64,000 nucleotides of DNA, taken from contig CAJTDK010000004.1 in the NCBI GenBank assembly GCA_910575105.1, forward strand, positions 124,001 through 188,000. Reading direction: 5' to 3'. Within the stretch, counting starts at the first letter, position 1. Each line of letters opens with the position of its first letter. Under the pieces are notes generated by a model, which saw only the letters and a program-made list of their open reading frames with translations, had not been told where the DNA came from and did not search any database. Positions 1 through 7,922 of the stretch are shown here, piece by piece. The stretch is from Lachnospiraceae bacterium. Lineage in GTDB: Bacteria; Bacillota; Clostridia; Lachnospirales; Lachnospiraceae. The position numbers and the translations under genes are program-made.

Positions 1-5
1 AAATG

Positions 6-46
6 GGGCAGACCCGATGGTGACCCGCCGTGGGTCTGCCCTCTTT
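6..46 (+). terminator. Rho-independent terminator of the gene to the left
   Basis: A perfect 10-bp stem (GGGCAGACCC at 6-15 with GGGTCTGCCC at 32-41) is followed by a short T-rich run. It separates grdC from whatever lies to the left, so grdCD may be a transcription unit of its own. Confidence 0.75.
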
Positions 47-51
47 GTGTA

Positions 52-257
52 GAGCACTTGGCGAAATATTGAACACTTGGCGAGGTATTATCAAGCCTAG
101 TGAGAAAGTTCACCCTTGTGGTGTGCATTTTCGAGCTTAGTGCGAACCACATCTGACCACTTGGTGAAACATTGAACACTTGGCGAGGTATTATCGGGCC
201 TAGTGAGAAAGTTCACCCCTACGGTGTGTTCTTTTCGAATCTAGTGGAGCAGATGTA
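52..257 (+). repeat. Two-copy 103-bp tandem repeat upstream of grdC
   Basis: Unit 1 (about 52-154) and unit 2 (about 155-257) align with a constant 103-bp offset. For example GAACACTTGGCGAGG occurs at 71 and again at 174, and both units contain CCTAGTGAGAAAGTTCACC. Each unit can fold: CACTTGGC pairs with GCCTAGTG apart from one T-T mismatch, and an outer GAAC pairs with GTTC. It fills the whole gap between the terminator and grdC. I see no aptamer core I can name. It could be a leader RNA, a protein-binding array or a decayed repeat element. Confidence 0.7.
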
Positions 258-287
258 ACCTCTAATTATAAGAAAGGCGGAAAACCA

Positions 288-1826
288 ATGAACAGTGTAA
301 TTAAAGGCGCAAGCTATGTACTGGCACATACCCCTCAGATGGTGGTATATAACGGAACAACTCAGACGACAGAAAGGATCGTCAATCCGGAGTCTGAATA
401 TTTAAAGGAATTAGAAAGCCATCTGCGTTCTTATGAAGAGTGCGTGAATTACTGGCCGAATCAGGTATATATCGGAAACGCAACGCCGGAAGACCTTGCA
501 GGCGTAGAGTTCCCATACTATGACAAGGCAAAAGAGGGTGCCCAAAGATACGGAAAATACGGCGAGATCATGCCGGAGGAGGAGTTCATCCTTCTCGTAC
601 AGGCCTGCGATCAGTTTGAAGTTGTAAAAGTTGATAAAGAATTCGTAAGCGCCCACAAGGCAGCACTTGCAGCGGACCCGATCATCACAGAGGACATCAT
701 TGCAAGGGTTGAGGAGGGCGTGGAGCTTTCCGAGATCGAAACAGCGGTGAAGGATGAGCATGCAGAAGGGATCTATGTTGCAGGAAAGCTTGTAGCATGT
801 GTAAAGAGGGCCCACGATATTGACGTGAACTTATCTGCGCATGTTATGCATGAGAATCTGATGAGCAAGGCATCCAGTGTGCTTGCTTTATTATACGGCA
901 TAAAGAATGCAGGGATCAGCAAGGACGATGTGGAGTATGTCATTGACTGTGCGGAAGAGGCATGCGGTGATATGAACCAGAGGGGTGGCGGTAACTTCGC
1001 AAAGGCAGCGGCAGAGATCGCGGCGCTTAACAATGCGACAGGCTCCGACTCCCGCGGTTTCTGTGCAGGACCGTCCCACGCCCTTATTGAGGCGGCAGCT
1101 TTAGTTAAATCCGGCGCGTACAAGTGCGTAGCCGTTACCGCTGGCGGATGTACGGCAAAACTTGGAATGAACGGAAAGGATCATGTAAAGAAGGGCCTTC
1201 CGATCTTAGAGGACTGTCTGGCAGGCTTCTGCGTGATATTGTCTGAGAACGACGGCGAGAATCCGGAGATCAACCTTGACATCTTAGGACGCCATACGGT
1301 AGGGACCGGAAGCGCTCCGCAGAACGTTATCGGAAGCCTTGTTGCAGACCCGCTTGAGAGAGCCGGACTCAAGATCACTGATATTGACAAATTCTCTCCG
1401 GAGATGCAGAATCCGGATATCACAAAGCCGGCAGGAGCAGGAGACGTTCCGCTTGCGAACTACAAGATGATCGCGGCGCTGGCAGTGAAGCGCGGTGAGT
1501 TAGACCGTAAGGAGTTAGCGTCATTTACTACAGGACACGGCCTTACCGGATGGGCGCCGACACAGGGACATATCCCGTCAGGCGTACCCTACATCGGATT
1601 TGCGAGAGAGGATATCCTTGCAGGTAAGATCAAGAATGCCATGATCATCGGAAAGGGAAGTCTGTTCCTTGGACGTATGACCAACTTGTTTGATGGTGTT
1701 TCTTTCGTTATCCAGGCAAATACAAAGGCAGAATCGGAAGCAGCGGCAGGTGTGTCTGAGGAAGAAGTAAAAGGATTGATCGCAAAAGCGATGAAAGATT
1801 TCGCCGCATCCCTGCTGGAAGAGTAA
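288..1826 (+). CDS. grdC: Glycine/sarcosine/betaine reductase component C, beta subunit GrdC
   Basis: GrdC is the thiolase/FabH-like subunit of protein C of glycine reductase. Protein C takes the carboxymethyl group from the selenoprotein GrdA as an acetyl thioester and releases acetyl phosphate, giving ATP in Stickland fermentation. The 512-residue length and the N-terminal region (MNSVIKGASYVLAHTP) match the family closely. An AAAGGCGG ribosome binding site lies 7 bases before the ATG. grdD follows after 14 bases, so the two are cotranscribed. GrdA and GrdB, which carry selenocysteine, are not in this window. They would have to lie to the left beyond the terminator at 6-46, or elsewhere. 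Confidence 0.93.
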   Translation: MNSVIKGASYVLAHTPQMVVYNGTTQTTERIVNPESEYLKELESHLRSYEECVNYWPNQVYIGNATPEDLAGVEFPYYDKAKEGAQRYGKYGEIMPEEEFILLVQACDQFEVVKVDKEFVSAHKAALAADPIITEDIIARVEEGVELSEIETAVKDEHAEGIYVAGKLVACVKRAHDIDVNLSAHVMHENLMSKASSVLALLYGIKNAGISKDDVEYVIDCAEEACGDMNQRGGGNFAKAAAEIAALNNATGSDSRGFCAGPSHALIEAAALVKSGAYKCVAVTAGGCTAKLGMNGKDHVKKGLPILEDCLAGFCVILSENDGENPEINLDILGRHTVGTGSAPQNVIGSLVADPLERAGLKITDIDKFSPEMQNPDITKPAGAGDVPLANYKMIAALAVKRGELDRKELASFTTGHGLTGWAPTQGHIPSGVPYIGFAREDILAGKIKNAMIIGKGSLFLGRMTNLFDGVSFVIQANTKAESEAAAGVSEEEVKGLIAKAMKDFAASLLEE

Positions 1827-1840
1827 GGGGGTGGCAAAAG

Positions 1841-2995
1841 ATGGCTAATAGTATTGAAAAGATGATTGCCGATACCTTTATGCAGATGGCTGAGGGGTTA
1901 GAGACCGGGAGTTTTGGAAAGAGGCCGAAGGTAGCCCTTACCGGCATGGGCAGCGAGCACGGAGAAGAAAACTCTATGGCTGCGGCTGTTGAGGCGGCAA
2001 AAGACGGGATCGATGTGTACTACATTGGAACCCTTGAGGCAGAGGGTGTGACTACGGTTAAGGTGGCAAATGATGAGGAAGGCCATGACCGGATGGAGGA
2101 GATGCTTAAAAACGGAGAGGTAGACGCTGCCGTGACTATGCATTTCCCATTCCCTATCGGCGTATCTACAGTAGGACGTTGCGTGACTCCGGCTACCGCA
2201 AAGGAGATGTACATCGCCAACACGACAGGAACCTCCAGCACGGACCGTATCGAAGGCATGATTAAGAATGCCGTATACGGGATCATCGCGGCGAAAGCCT
2301 GTGGCAAGAAGAATCCTACGGTGGGTATCCTTAACGTAGACGGCGCGCGCCAGACAGAGAAGGCGTTAAAGCAGCTTAAGGACAACGGCTATGACATCGC
2401 ATTTGCAGAATCCGGGAGGGCGGACGGCGGATGCGTCATGAGAGGAAATGATGTACTGCAGGCGTCCCCGGATATTATGGTTACGGATTCCCTGACAGGA
2501 AATATCTTGGTAAAGATGCTGTCCTCCTTTAATACAGGCGGCAGCTTCGAGGCTACAGGCTTTGGTTACGGGCCGGGAATCGGCGAAGGCTATGAGCAGT
2601 TAGTCATGATCGTATCCAGGGCAAGCGGCGCTCCGGTGATCGCCAACGCGATCCGCTACGCAGCGCAGCTTGTCAGAGGAAAGGTCTTCGAGGTGGCGAA
2701 AGAGGAATTTGCGGCAGTGAAGAAAGCCGGATTCAAGGAGCTTCTTGACGGGCTTAAGGCATCTGCAAAATCTGCGGGAGCCGCAGAGGATGTAAAGGAA
2801 CCGCCGAAGGAGATCGTGACGGCGCAGATCCCGGGAATCGAGGTCATGGATCTTGAGGACGCGGTGAAGGCGCTGTGGAAGATAGGTATCTACGCGGAGA
2901 GCGGCATGGGCTGTACCGGGCCGATCATAAGAGTGTCTGAGGCCAACCTTGCGAAAGCGGAGGAAGAGCTTAAAAAGTCCGGGTATGTGAGCTGA
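1841..2995 (+). CDS. grdD: Glycine/sarcosine/betaine reductase component C, alpha subunit GrdD
   Basis: GrdD is related to fatty acid synthesis protein PlsX and phosphate acetyltransferases, and completes the release of acetyl phosphate from protein C. The 384-residue protein carries a cysteine near residue 358 in the motif ESGMGCTGP. This fits Cys359, described as the active thiol of Eubacterium acidaminophilum GrdD. The ribosome binding site AAGGGGG overlaps the stop codon of grdC, which supports translational coupling. The gene is followed by a clear terminator at 3058-3100, so grdCD is the end of the operon. Confidence 0.93.
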   Translation: MANSIEKMIADTFMQMAEGLETGSFGKRPKVALTGMGSEHGEENSMAAAVEAAKDGIDVYYIGTLEAEGVTTVKVANDEEGHDRMEEMLKNGEVDAAVTMHFPFPIGVSTVGRCVTPATAKEMYIANTTGTSSTDRIEGMIKNAVYGIIAAKACGKKNPTVGILNVDGARQTEKALKQLKDNGYDIAFAESGRADGGCVMRGNDVLQASPDIMVTDSLTGNILVKMLSSFNTGGSFEATGFGYGPGIGEGYEQLVMIVSRASGAPVIANAIRYAAQLVRGKVFEVAKEEFAAVKKAGFKELLDGLKASAKSAGAAEDVKEPPKEIVTAQIPGIEVMDLEDAVKALWKIGIYAESGMGCTGPIIRVSEANLAKAEEELKKSGYVS

Positions 2996-3057
2996 TCTGG
3001 ACAGATCTGGTAATGCATAATATCAGGCGCAGGATCTGCGTGTGATGAAAAGAAAGA

Positions 3058-3100
3058 GGCGTTTCAGAGCATCGGAAGGATGTTCTGGAACGCCTTTTAA
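3058..3100 (+). terminator. Terminator of grdCD
   Basis: GGCGTTTCAGAGCATC (3058-3073) pairs imperfectly with GATGTTCTGGAACGCC (3079-3094) around a 5-base loop and is followed by TTTTAATT. Confidence 0.75.
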
Positions 3101-3266
3101 TTGCCTTTTCTGCGCTCTGGAAAGATCTCAAAGTCAGGATCAATGGAAAAAAACGGATTGCCAGACGTTATATTCCGGAACAATAAAGGGGTGTTTTGGA
3201 ACGCATCTATTTATCTGTACTTTTGCATTTTATAATGGAAAGAAATGGAAAAGAGGTACAGAAGTT

Positions 3267-4319
3267 ATGGAATTGATCTTAGACATCTTTTGGGAAAAAC
3301 AGAAGGCTTACATCGAGTGGAAACAGGTTGCATGCGCTGTAATTCTTGCACTTCTGTTGGCGGGAATGTATAAGTATGCTGCCGGACAGCGTGCGCTTGC
3401 CGAAAAATATCTGGAGCAGGCTACGCTGCCGGTCAGTCTGACGGTAACAGAACCGCTTGTGAGTATACCGATGCTGCCGGAAGGAGAGATGATCTTTTTG
3501 CAGGGCAGTGTTTTCCAGAGATCAGGGGAGGGACAGCAGGAGGAGAAAGACAAGGCTTATCCGGCTGCAGCGGGAGCAGGGGAAGAGAACGGGCATCCGC
3601 ATATAACAGCAGGGAAGCAGAATTATGGGGTGAGTTACGGCGGGATCGGGGATACAGAGGACGGAAGCGGGATGAAGGCTGAAGCTGCCGGAAATAACAT
3701 AAAAGCTGCCGCAAACAGCGAAAAAGCCGCAGGAAACAGCACAAAAGCCGCAGGAAACAGCACAAAAGCCACAAAAAACACAGCAGTACAGAAGGCAGAC
3801 CAGAGTATCGGGGAGGAGCAGAAGACGGTGACGGTTATTCCAGATATAGATACGGCTACCGGAAATGCCGGTATTCTGTCAGGCAGGGAAGAAGGAGGCG
3901 GCAAAGAGACGGAAGATGAAAGGGCAGATGCAGACGCAAAAACAGAAACGGATGCGGGAGGAGTCTGGGGAAATCCGGCCGCGGGAATAGAACGGTTCCC
4001 GGGCTTTCTTGCCGATGCACAGGGGCATATCATCGGATACACGGATGCCGCAAAGATCATGAAGGACAATCTTTTAGTGCTCCCGGTCCATCAGGCGTGT
4101 ACCGGCATTGAGAAAAATGCGCTGAAAGGGCTGGAGGCAGAGATTTTGGAAATCTATATTCCGGCCAACATCATCTATATCGCGCCCGGCGCTTTTGATG
4201 GGATGACGAATTTGTATTACATAGAGGCGGAGGACGGAAACAGCGCATTTTACAGCAAGGACGGCATTTTGTACCATAAAAACGGGAAGGTGGCGGCATG
4301 GCCCGGAAGGCTTAAGTAA
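3267..4319 (+). CDS. Membrane-anchored protein with BspA-type leucine-rich-repeat C-terminus
   Basis: The reading frame stays open back to 3042, but the ATG at 3267 is preferred: AAGAGG stands 10 bases before it and a signal-anchor helix follows at residues about 21-35. The 350-residue product then has a low-complexity Ala/Lys/Glu-rich stalk, including the in-frame 7-residue repeat KAAGNST. The C-terminal 75 residues (ALKGLEAEILEIYIPANI, APGAFDGMTNLYYIEAE) look like one or two BspA/LRR_5 repeats, ending in a half-repeat of the form FYSKDGILYHKNGK. LRR_5 proteins are usually cell-surface proteins, so an outward-facing stalk protein is inferred. The function is unknown. Confidence 0.7.
   Translation: MELILDIFWEKQKAYIEWKQVACAVILALLLAGMYKYAAGQRALAEKYLEQATLPVSLTVTEPLVSIPMLPEGEMIFLQGSVFQRSGEGQQEEKDKAYPAAAGAGEENGHPHITAGKQNYGVSYGGIGDTEDGSGMKAEAAGNNIKAAANSEKAAGNSTKAAGNSTKATKNTAVQKADQSIGEEQKTVTVIPDIDTATGNAGILSGREEGGGKETEDERADADAKTETDAGGVWGNPAAGIERFPGFLADAQGHIIGYTDAAKIMKDNLLVLPVHQACTGIEKNALKGLEAEILEIYIPANIIYIAPGAFDGMTNLYYIEAEDGNSAFYSKDGILYHKNGKVAAWPGRLK
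3720..3780 (+). repeat. In-frame 21-bp tandem repeat inside the stalk gene
   Basis: The unit AAAAGCCGCAGGAAACAGCAC occurs twice in tandem with diverged flanking copies and encodes KAAGNST. The period is 7 codons, so gain or loss of units by slippage would keep the frame. Confidence 0.7.
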
Positions 4320-4475
4320 AATCTTGTAATAATTCATCATAAAATCTTCATTTTAATTTAAAAGTTTTTTCCTATACATTTGCAGGAAAGCATATTATAA
4401 TAAAACGGTGAAGATGATATTGAGGGAGTATAGTCATTCATCGTGCAACCAAATGACATAATAAGGAGTTAGAGT

Positions 4476-6056
4476 ATGGCTGGCAAGAAAAAGAATAAGA
4501 AGAGGGAAGATTTTATCGAGGATATTGACGATTTTGAGGATATCAGTGATCTTGATGACATTGAGGAGACGGTCAGGGAGATTTATGACGACGGCCGGTC
4601 TGTTAAGGGAGGCCCTGGTGATAAAAGGGACAGAAAAAAGTGTCAGCGCAGGAGGAAAGGCGGTGCGGGCAAAGCTGTGCTGATCTCTCTGGGCATTGTC
4701 ACAGCGCTGCTGGCTGCATCTTATTTCGGGGTGGCCATGTATTTTAACAGCCATTTTATGTTCGATACGAAGATCAACGGGGTGGATTTTTCGCTGAAGG
4801 ATGTCAGCGAGGTGGAGAGCTACTTAAAAAAGCAGGTGTCGGATTATACGCTGACATTGGAAGAGTCGGACGGAAGCAGGGAGGTCATCAAGGGGGCGGA
4901 CATTGATATCGAGTTTACTTCGGGAGAGCGCTTAAGGCAGCTGGCGGAGGGTCAGCAAAAGCTTCTGTGGGTGAAGTCCTTATGGGAGCCGACGGAGATT
5001 GAGGCGAAGGTCGGCGTGAAGTATGATGCGGATAAGCTTAACGCTGTTATCGAGGATCTGAAATGTATGGACGCGAAGAAGCAGAAGTCTTCTAAGAATG
5101 CTTATCCGGCGTTCAAGGACGGTAAGTTTGAAGTAGTTCCGGAAGTGATCGGGACGAAGATTGACGAAGAGAAGTTCCGGGCGGCAGTCACTAAGACAAT
5201 CGACGGCTTCCAGAGCAGCGTGAACCTCAGGGAGGAGGACTGCTATATTCTGCCCAAATATACGTCGGAGTCCAAGGAAGTGGCTGAGGCGGCGGAAAAG
5301 ATGAACAGTTATCTGGGCGCTGAGATTACTTATGATTTTGGCTCTGAGAAAGAGGCTGTGGACTCTGCCGTGATATCAGAATGGATCAAGATCAATAAAA
5401 AGAAGATGAAGGTGTCGTTCAATACGGACGAGGTGAAGGAGTATATCAAAGACTTGGCGGGCAAGTATGACACAAGATATAAGGCGAAGAAGTTCACGAC
5501 GGCAGACGGCGATACGGTGACGGTAGAGGGAGGCAGCTACGGCTGGCAGATCAATCAGGATGCGGAGTATGAGCAGCTGACGAAGGACATCAAAAAAGCC
5601 CAGGTCATCACGCGGGAGCCGAAGTACACCAGCAAGGCAGCTTCCCACGACGGCGCAGGAGTGGGCAATACTTATGCGGAGGTTGACCTTACGGACCAGC
5701 ATATGTACTTTATCAAGAACGGAAAGGTTGTCCTGGAGACGGATATCGTCACGGGGAATCCCAATAAAGGCAACGCCACGCCCCAGGGTGTCTATACGTT
5801 ATCCTACAAGACGAGGAACGCCACGCTCCGGGGAGAGAAGAAGGCGAATGGTGAGTATTCCTATGAGACTCCGGTGAAATACTGGATGCCCTTCAACGGC
5901 GGTATCGGTTTCCATGATGCTACATGGCAGCCGACTTTCGGCGGGGACAGGTATAAAAGCCACGGCTCCCATGGGTGTGTCAACATGCCGGAGGAGAAAG
6001 CGGCGAAGCTTTACGATCTGATCAGTGCGGGCATACCTGTAGTGTGCCATTATTAG
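4476..6056 (+). CDS. L,D-transpeptidase with peptidoglycan-binding domain (YkuD family)
   Basis: A 526-residue bitopic protein. An acidic cytoplasmic N-terminus (about 1-60) leads to a membrane helix at about 66-88, then a long extracellular region resembling the PG_binding_4 repeat found in clostridial L,D-transpeptidases, then a YkuD catalytic domain from about 395. The active-site signature is present: GIGFHDATW with the conserved His, and SHGSHGCVNMP with the nucleophilic Cys at about 501. Such enzymes make or modify 3-3 cross-links, or attach proteins to peptidoglycan. The start has AAGGAG 7 bases upstream. A TATAAT-like hexamer stands at 4396-4401, but no convincing -35 is visible. Confidence 0.9.
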   Translation: MAGKKKNKKREDFIEDIDDFEDISDLDDIEETVREIYDDGRSVKGGPGDKRDRKKCQRRRKGGAGKAVLISLGIVTALLAASYFGVAMYFNSHFMFDTKINGVDFSLKDVSEVESYLKKQVSDYTLTLEESDGSREVIKGADIDIEFTSGERLRQLAEGQQKLLWVKSLWEPTEIEAKVGVKYDADKLNAVIEDLKCMDAKKQKSSKNAYPAFKDGKFEVVPEVIGTKIDEEKFRAAVTKTIDGFQSSVNLREEDCYILPKYTSESKEVAEAAEKMNSYLGAEITYDFGSEKEAVDSAVISEWIKINKKKMKVSFNTDEVKEYIKDLAGKYDTRYKAKKFTTADGDTVTVEGGSYGWQINQDAEYEQLTKDIKKAQVITREPKYTSKAASHDGAGVGNTYAEVDLTDQHMYFIKNGKVVLETDIVTGNPNKGNATPQGVYTLSYKTRNATLRGEKKANGEYSYETPVKYWMPFNGGIGFHDATWQPTFGGDRYKSHGSHGCVNMPEEKAAKLYDLISAGIPVVCHY

Positions 6057-6120
6057 GGCTTGATCCGTGACCGGTCTTGACGCCCGGACCAATATTTATC
6101 GAATGGAAAAGGATGATCGC

Positions 6121-7272
6121 ATGTATGAATTGCTGAAAAAGGACGGAGCAGCGAAGCGCGGCAGGCTGACTACTGTGCACGGAATCATTGAGACTCCGGT
6201 ATTTATGAATGTGGGGACTGCGGCAGCCATCAAAGGAGCAGTTGCCACAACGGATTTAAAAGAGATCGGGACACAGGTGGAATTGTCGAATACGTACCAC
6301 CTTCATGTGCGTCCCGGAGATAAAGTGGTGAAGAGATTAGGCGGCCTTCACCGGTTCATGGCTTGGGACCGGCCGATTCTTACGGATTCCGGCGGGTTTC
6401 AGGTATTTTCGCTGGCAGGGCTTAGGAAGATCAAGGAGGAGGGCGTCTATTTTAACTCTCACATTGACGGAAGGAAGATCTTCATGGGGCCGGAGGAGAG
6501 CATGCAGATTCAGTCTAATCTGGCATCTACTATAGCGATGGCTTTTGATGAGTGCCCATCCAGTGTGGCGGACAGGGAGTATATGGAGAGATCTGTGAAC
6601 CGGACAACCAGGTGGCTTGTCCGCTGCAAGGCAGAGATGGAGCGGCTTAACCGGCTTTCGGACACGATCAATCCGCAGCAGCTCCTTTTTGGGATCAATC
6701 AGGGTGGTGTGTACGCGGATATCCGGATCCGCCATGCCGAAGAGATCGCGCGTCTTGACTTGGACGGCTATGCGGTGGGCGGTCTGGCGGTGGGCGAGTC
6801 CCACGAGGAGATGTACCGGATCCTTGACGCGGTGGTTCCCTGTCTTCCGCAGCATAAGCCGACCTACCTGATGGGTGTGGGTACGCCGGAGAATATCCTG
6901 GAAGCAGTGGGCAGGGGCGTTGATTTCTTTGACTGCGTGTATCCGAGCCGGAACGGAAGGCACGGCCATGTATACACGAACCAAGGGAAGCTTAATCTGT
7001 TCAATGCAAAGTATGAGCTGGATGAGGATCCCATCGAGGAGGGCTGTAACTGCCCTGCCTGCCGGAATTATTCCAGAGCCTATATCCGTCACCTTTTGAA
7101 AGCGAAGGAGATGCTAGGGATGCGCCTGTGCGTACTCCATAACCTATATTTTTACAATACGATGATGGAGGAGATCCGTAAGGCTATTGAGGCGGGCGCA
7201 TATCGGGCTTATAAGGAGAGAAAGATTGCCGGGATGAGAGGAAAAGCTAATAAAATATCTATGAATTACTAA
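6121..7272 (+). CDS. tgt: tRNA-guanine transglycosylase
   Basis: The enzyme exchanges G34 of GUN-anticodon tRNAs for a queuosine precursor. Visible signatures are DSGGFQVFSL with the active-site Asp, the substrate loop FDCVYPSRNGRHG with the catalytic Asp, and a zinc site CNCPAC with a later His in CVLHN. The frame extends upstream to 6067, but the ATG at 6121 is chosen because AAAAGGA lies about 8 bases before it and gives 383 residues, the family length. yajC follows after 72 bases, the common tgt-yajC order. Confidence 0.95.
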   Translation: MYELLKKDGAAKRGRLTTVHGIIETPVFMNVGTAAAIKGAVATTDLKEIGTQVELSNTYHLHVRPGDKVVKRLGGLHRFMAWDRPILTDSGGFQVFSLAGLRKIKEEGVYFNSHIDGRKIFMGPEESMQIQSNLASTIAMAFDECPSSVADREYMERSVNRTTRWLVRCKAEMERLNRLSDTINPQQLLFGINQGGVYADIRIRHAEEIARLDLDGYAVGGLAVGESHEEMYRILDAVVPCLPQHKPTYLMGVGTPENILEAVGRGVDFFDCVYPSRNGRHGHVYTNQGKLNLFNAKYELDEDPIEEGCNCPACRNYSRAYIRHLLKAKEMLGMRLCVLHNLYFYNTMMEEIRKAIEAGAYRAYKERKIAGMRGKANKISMNY

Positions 7273-7344
7273 ATTTTACTTGATGAAATATGTAATATTG
7301 TGTATGATAGCAATAGTGTTTAAATATAGTAGGAGGAATTGATC

Positions 7345-7653
7345 ATGTTTAGTTTAGCAGCGCAGAATGCTGCCGCTCCCAGCGGTATGGTTCTAATCAT
7401 AGTTTATGTAGCTATTTTTGCCGGCTTTTATTTTATCTTTCTGCGGCCGCAGAAGAAGGAGCAGAAGAGAGTCCAGGCGATGCTCGCAGATCTGGAGGTA
7501 GGCGATACCGTGCTTACTACAAGCGGTTTTTATGGTGTGATCATTGACATCACCGATGCCGACGTGATCGTGGAGTTCGGAAGCAACAGAAACTGCCGTA
7601 TCCCGATGCAGAAGGCGGCGATCGCGCAGGTGGAGAAGGCTTTGGCAGAGTAG
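7345..7653 (+). CDS. yajC: Preprotein translocase subunit YajC
   Basis: YajC is a small accessory subunit of the SecDF-YajC complex. The product (102 residues) has one N-terminal membrane helix ending in FLRPQKKEQKR, the family hallmark, then a small soluble domain (GDTVLTTSGFYGVI). AGGAGGA lies 7 bases before the ATG at 7345, which decides against the TTG at 7339. SecD and SecF are not adjacent. A terminator follows. Confidence 0.95.
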   Translation: MFSLAAQNAAAPSGMVLIIVYVAIFAGFYFIFLRPQKKEQKRVQAMLADLEVGDTVLTTSGFYGVIIDITDADVIVEFGSNRNCRIPMQKAAIAQVEKALAE

Positions 7654-7698
7654 AACAGGGTGTCGGAGCAGATCAGAATAAGATAAGGGTAGCTGAGC

Positions 7699-7735
7699 AG
7701 AAGGATTTTCGTACAGAAGGTCCTTCTTTTTCTAT
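7699..7735 (+). terminator. Terminator after yajC
   Basis: AGAAGGA (7699-7705) pairs with TCCTTCT (7721-7727), followed directly by a run of T. Confidence 0.7.
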
Positions 7736-7756
7736 ATTTTTTGGGCAAAATGCTAT

Positions 7757-7785
7757 TAGACAACATATGGCAGTTATGGTAAACT
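7757..7785 (+). promoter_or_regulatory. Predicted sigma-A promoter of glgP
   Basis: TAGACA (7757-7762) and TAAACT (7780-7785) are spaced by 17 bases, with TGG directly before the -10 (extended -10). Transcription would start near 7792 and give a leader of about 130 bases. Confidence 0.5.
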
Positions 7786-7798
7786 ATGGCTTTAAAGC

Positions 7799-7884
7799 GT
7801 TATTGTTCATTCGGTGACCAGTAACTTAAAGCAGCAATTGAAGAGATTGCCATGGATGCTGCAGTTCATTTGGCGGCCAGTATC
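7799..7884 (+). repeat. Structured leader of glgP with an internal direct repeat
   Basis: The leader opens with GTTATTGTTCAT, close to the GTTACTGTTCAT that opens the elements at 11079 and 47367. GTTCATTCGGTGACCAGTA (7805-7823) recurs as GTTCATTTGGCGGCCAGTA (7864-7882). GCAGCA (7831-7836) and TGCTGC (7857-7862) between them form a stem. No known riboswitch class is recognised. Confidence 0.4.
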
Positions 7885-7922
7885 CAATAGACGCGATAAG
7901 ATTATCACTTAGGAGGTAGACT

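Noticed and set aside
52-287. A tandem glycine riboswitch upstream of grdC
   Set aside because: The two-unit layout is suggestive, but I do not find the conserved aptamer core blocks of that class.
3042-3266. A longer N-terminus for the LRR-tail protein
   Set aside because: This part covers the grdCD terminator, has no ribosome binding site, and gives a Cys-rich, non-secreted-looking extension before the membrane helix.
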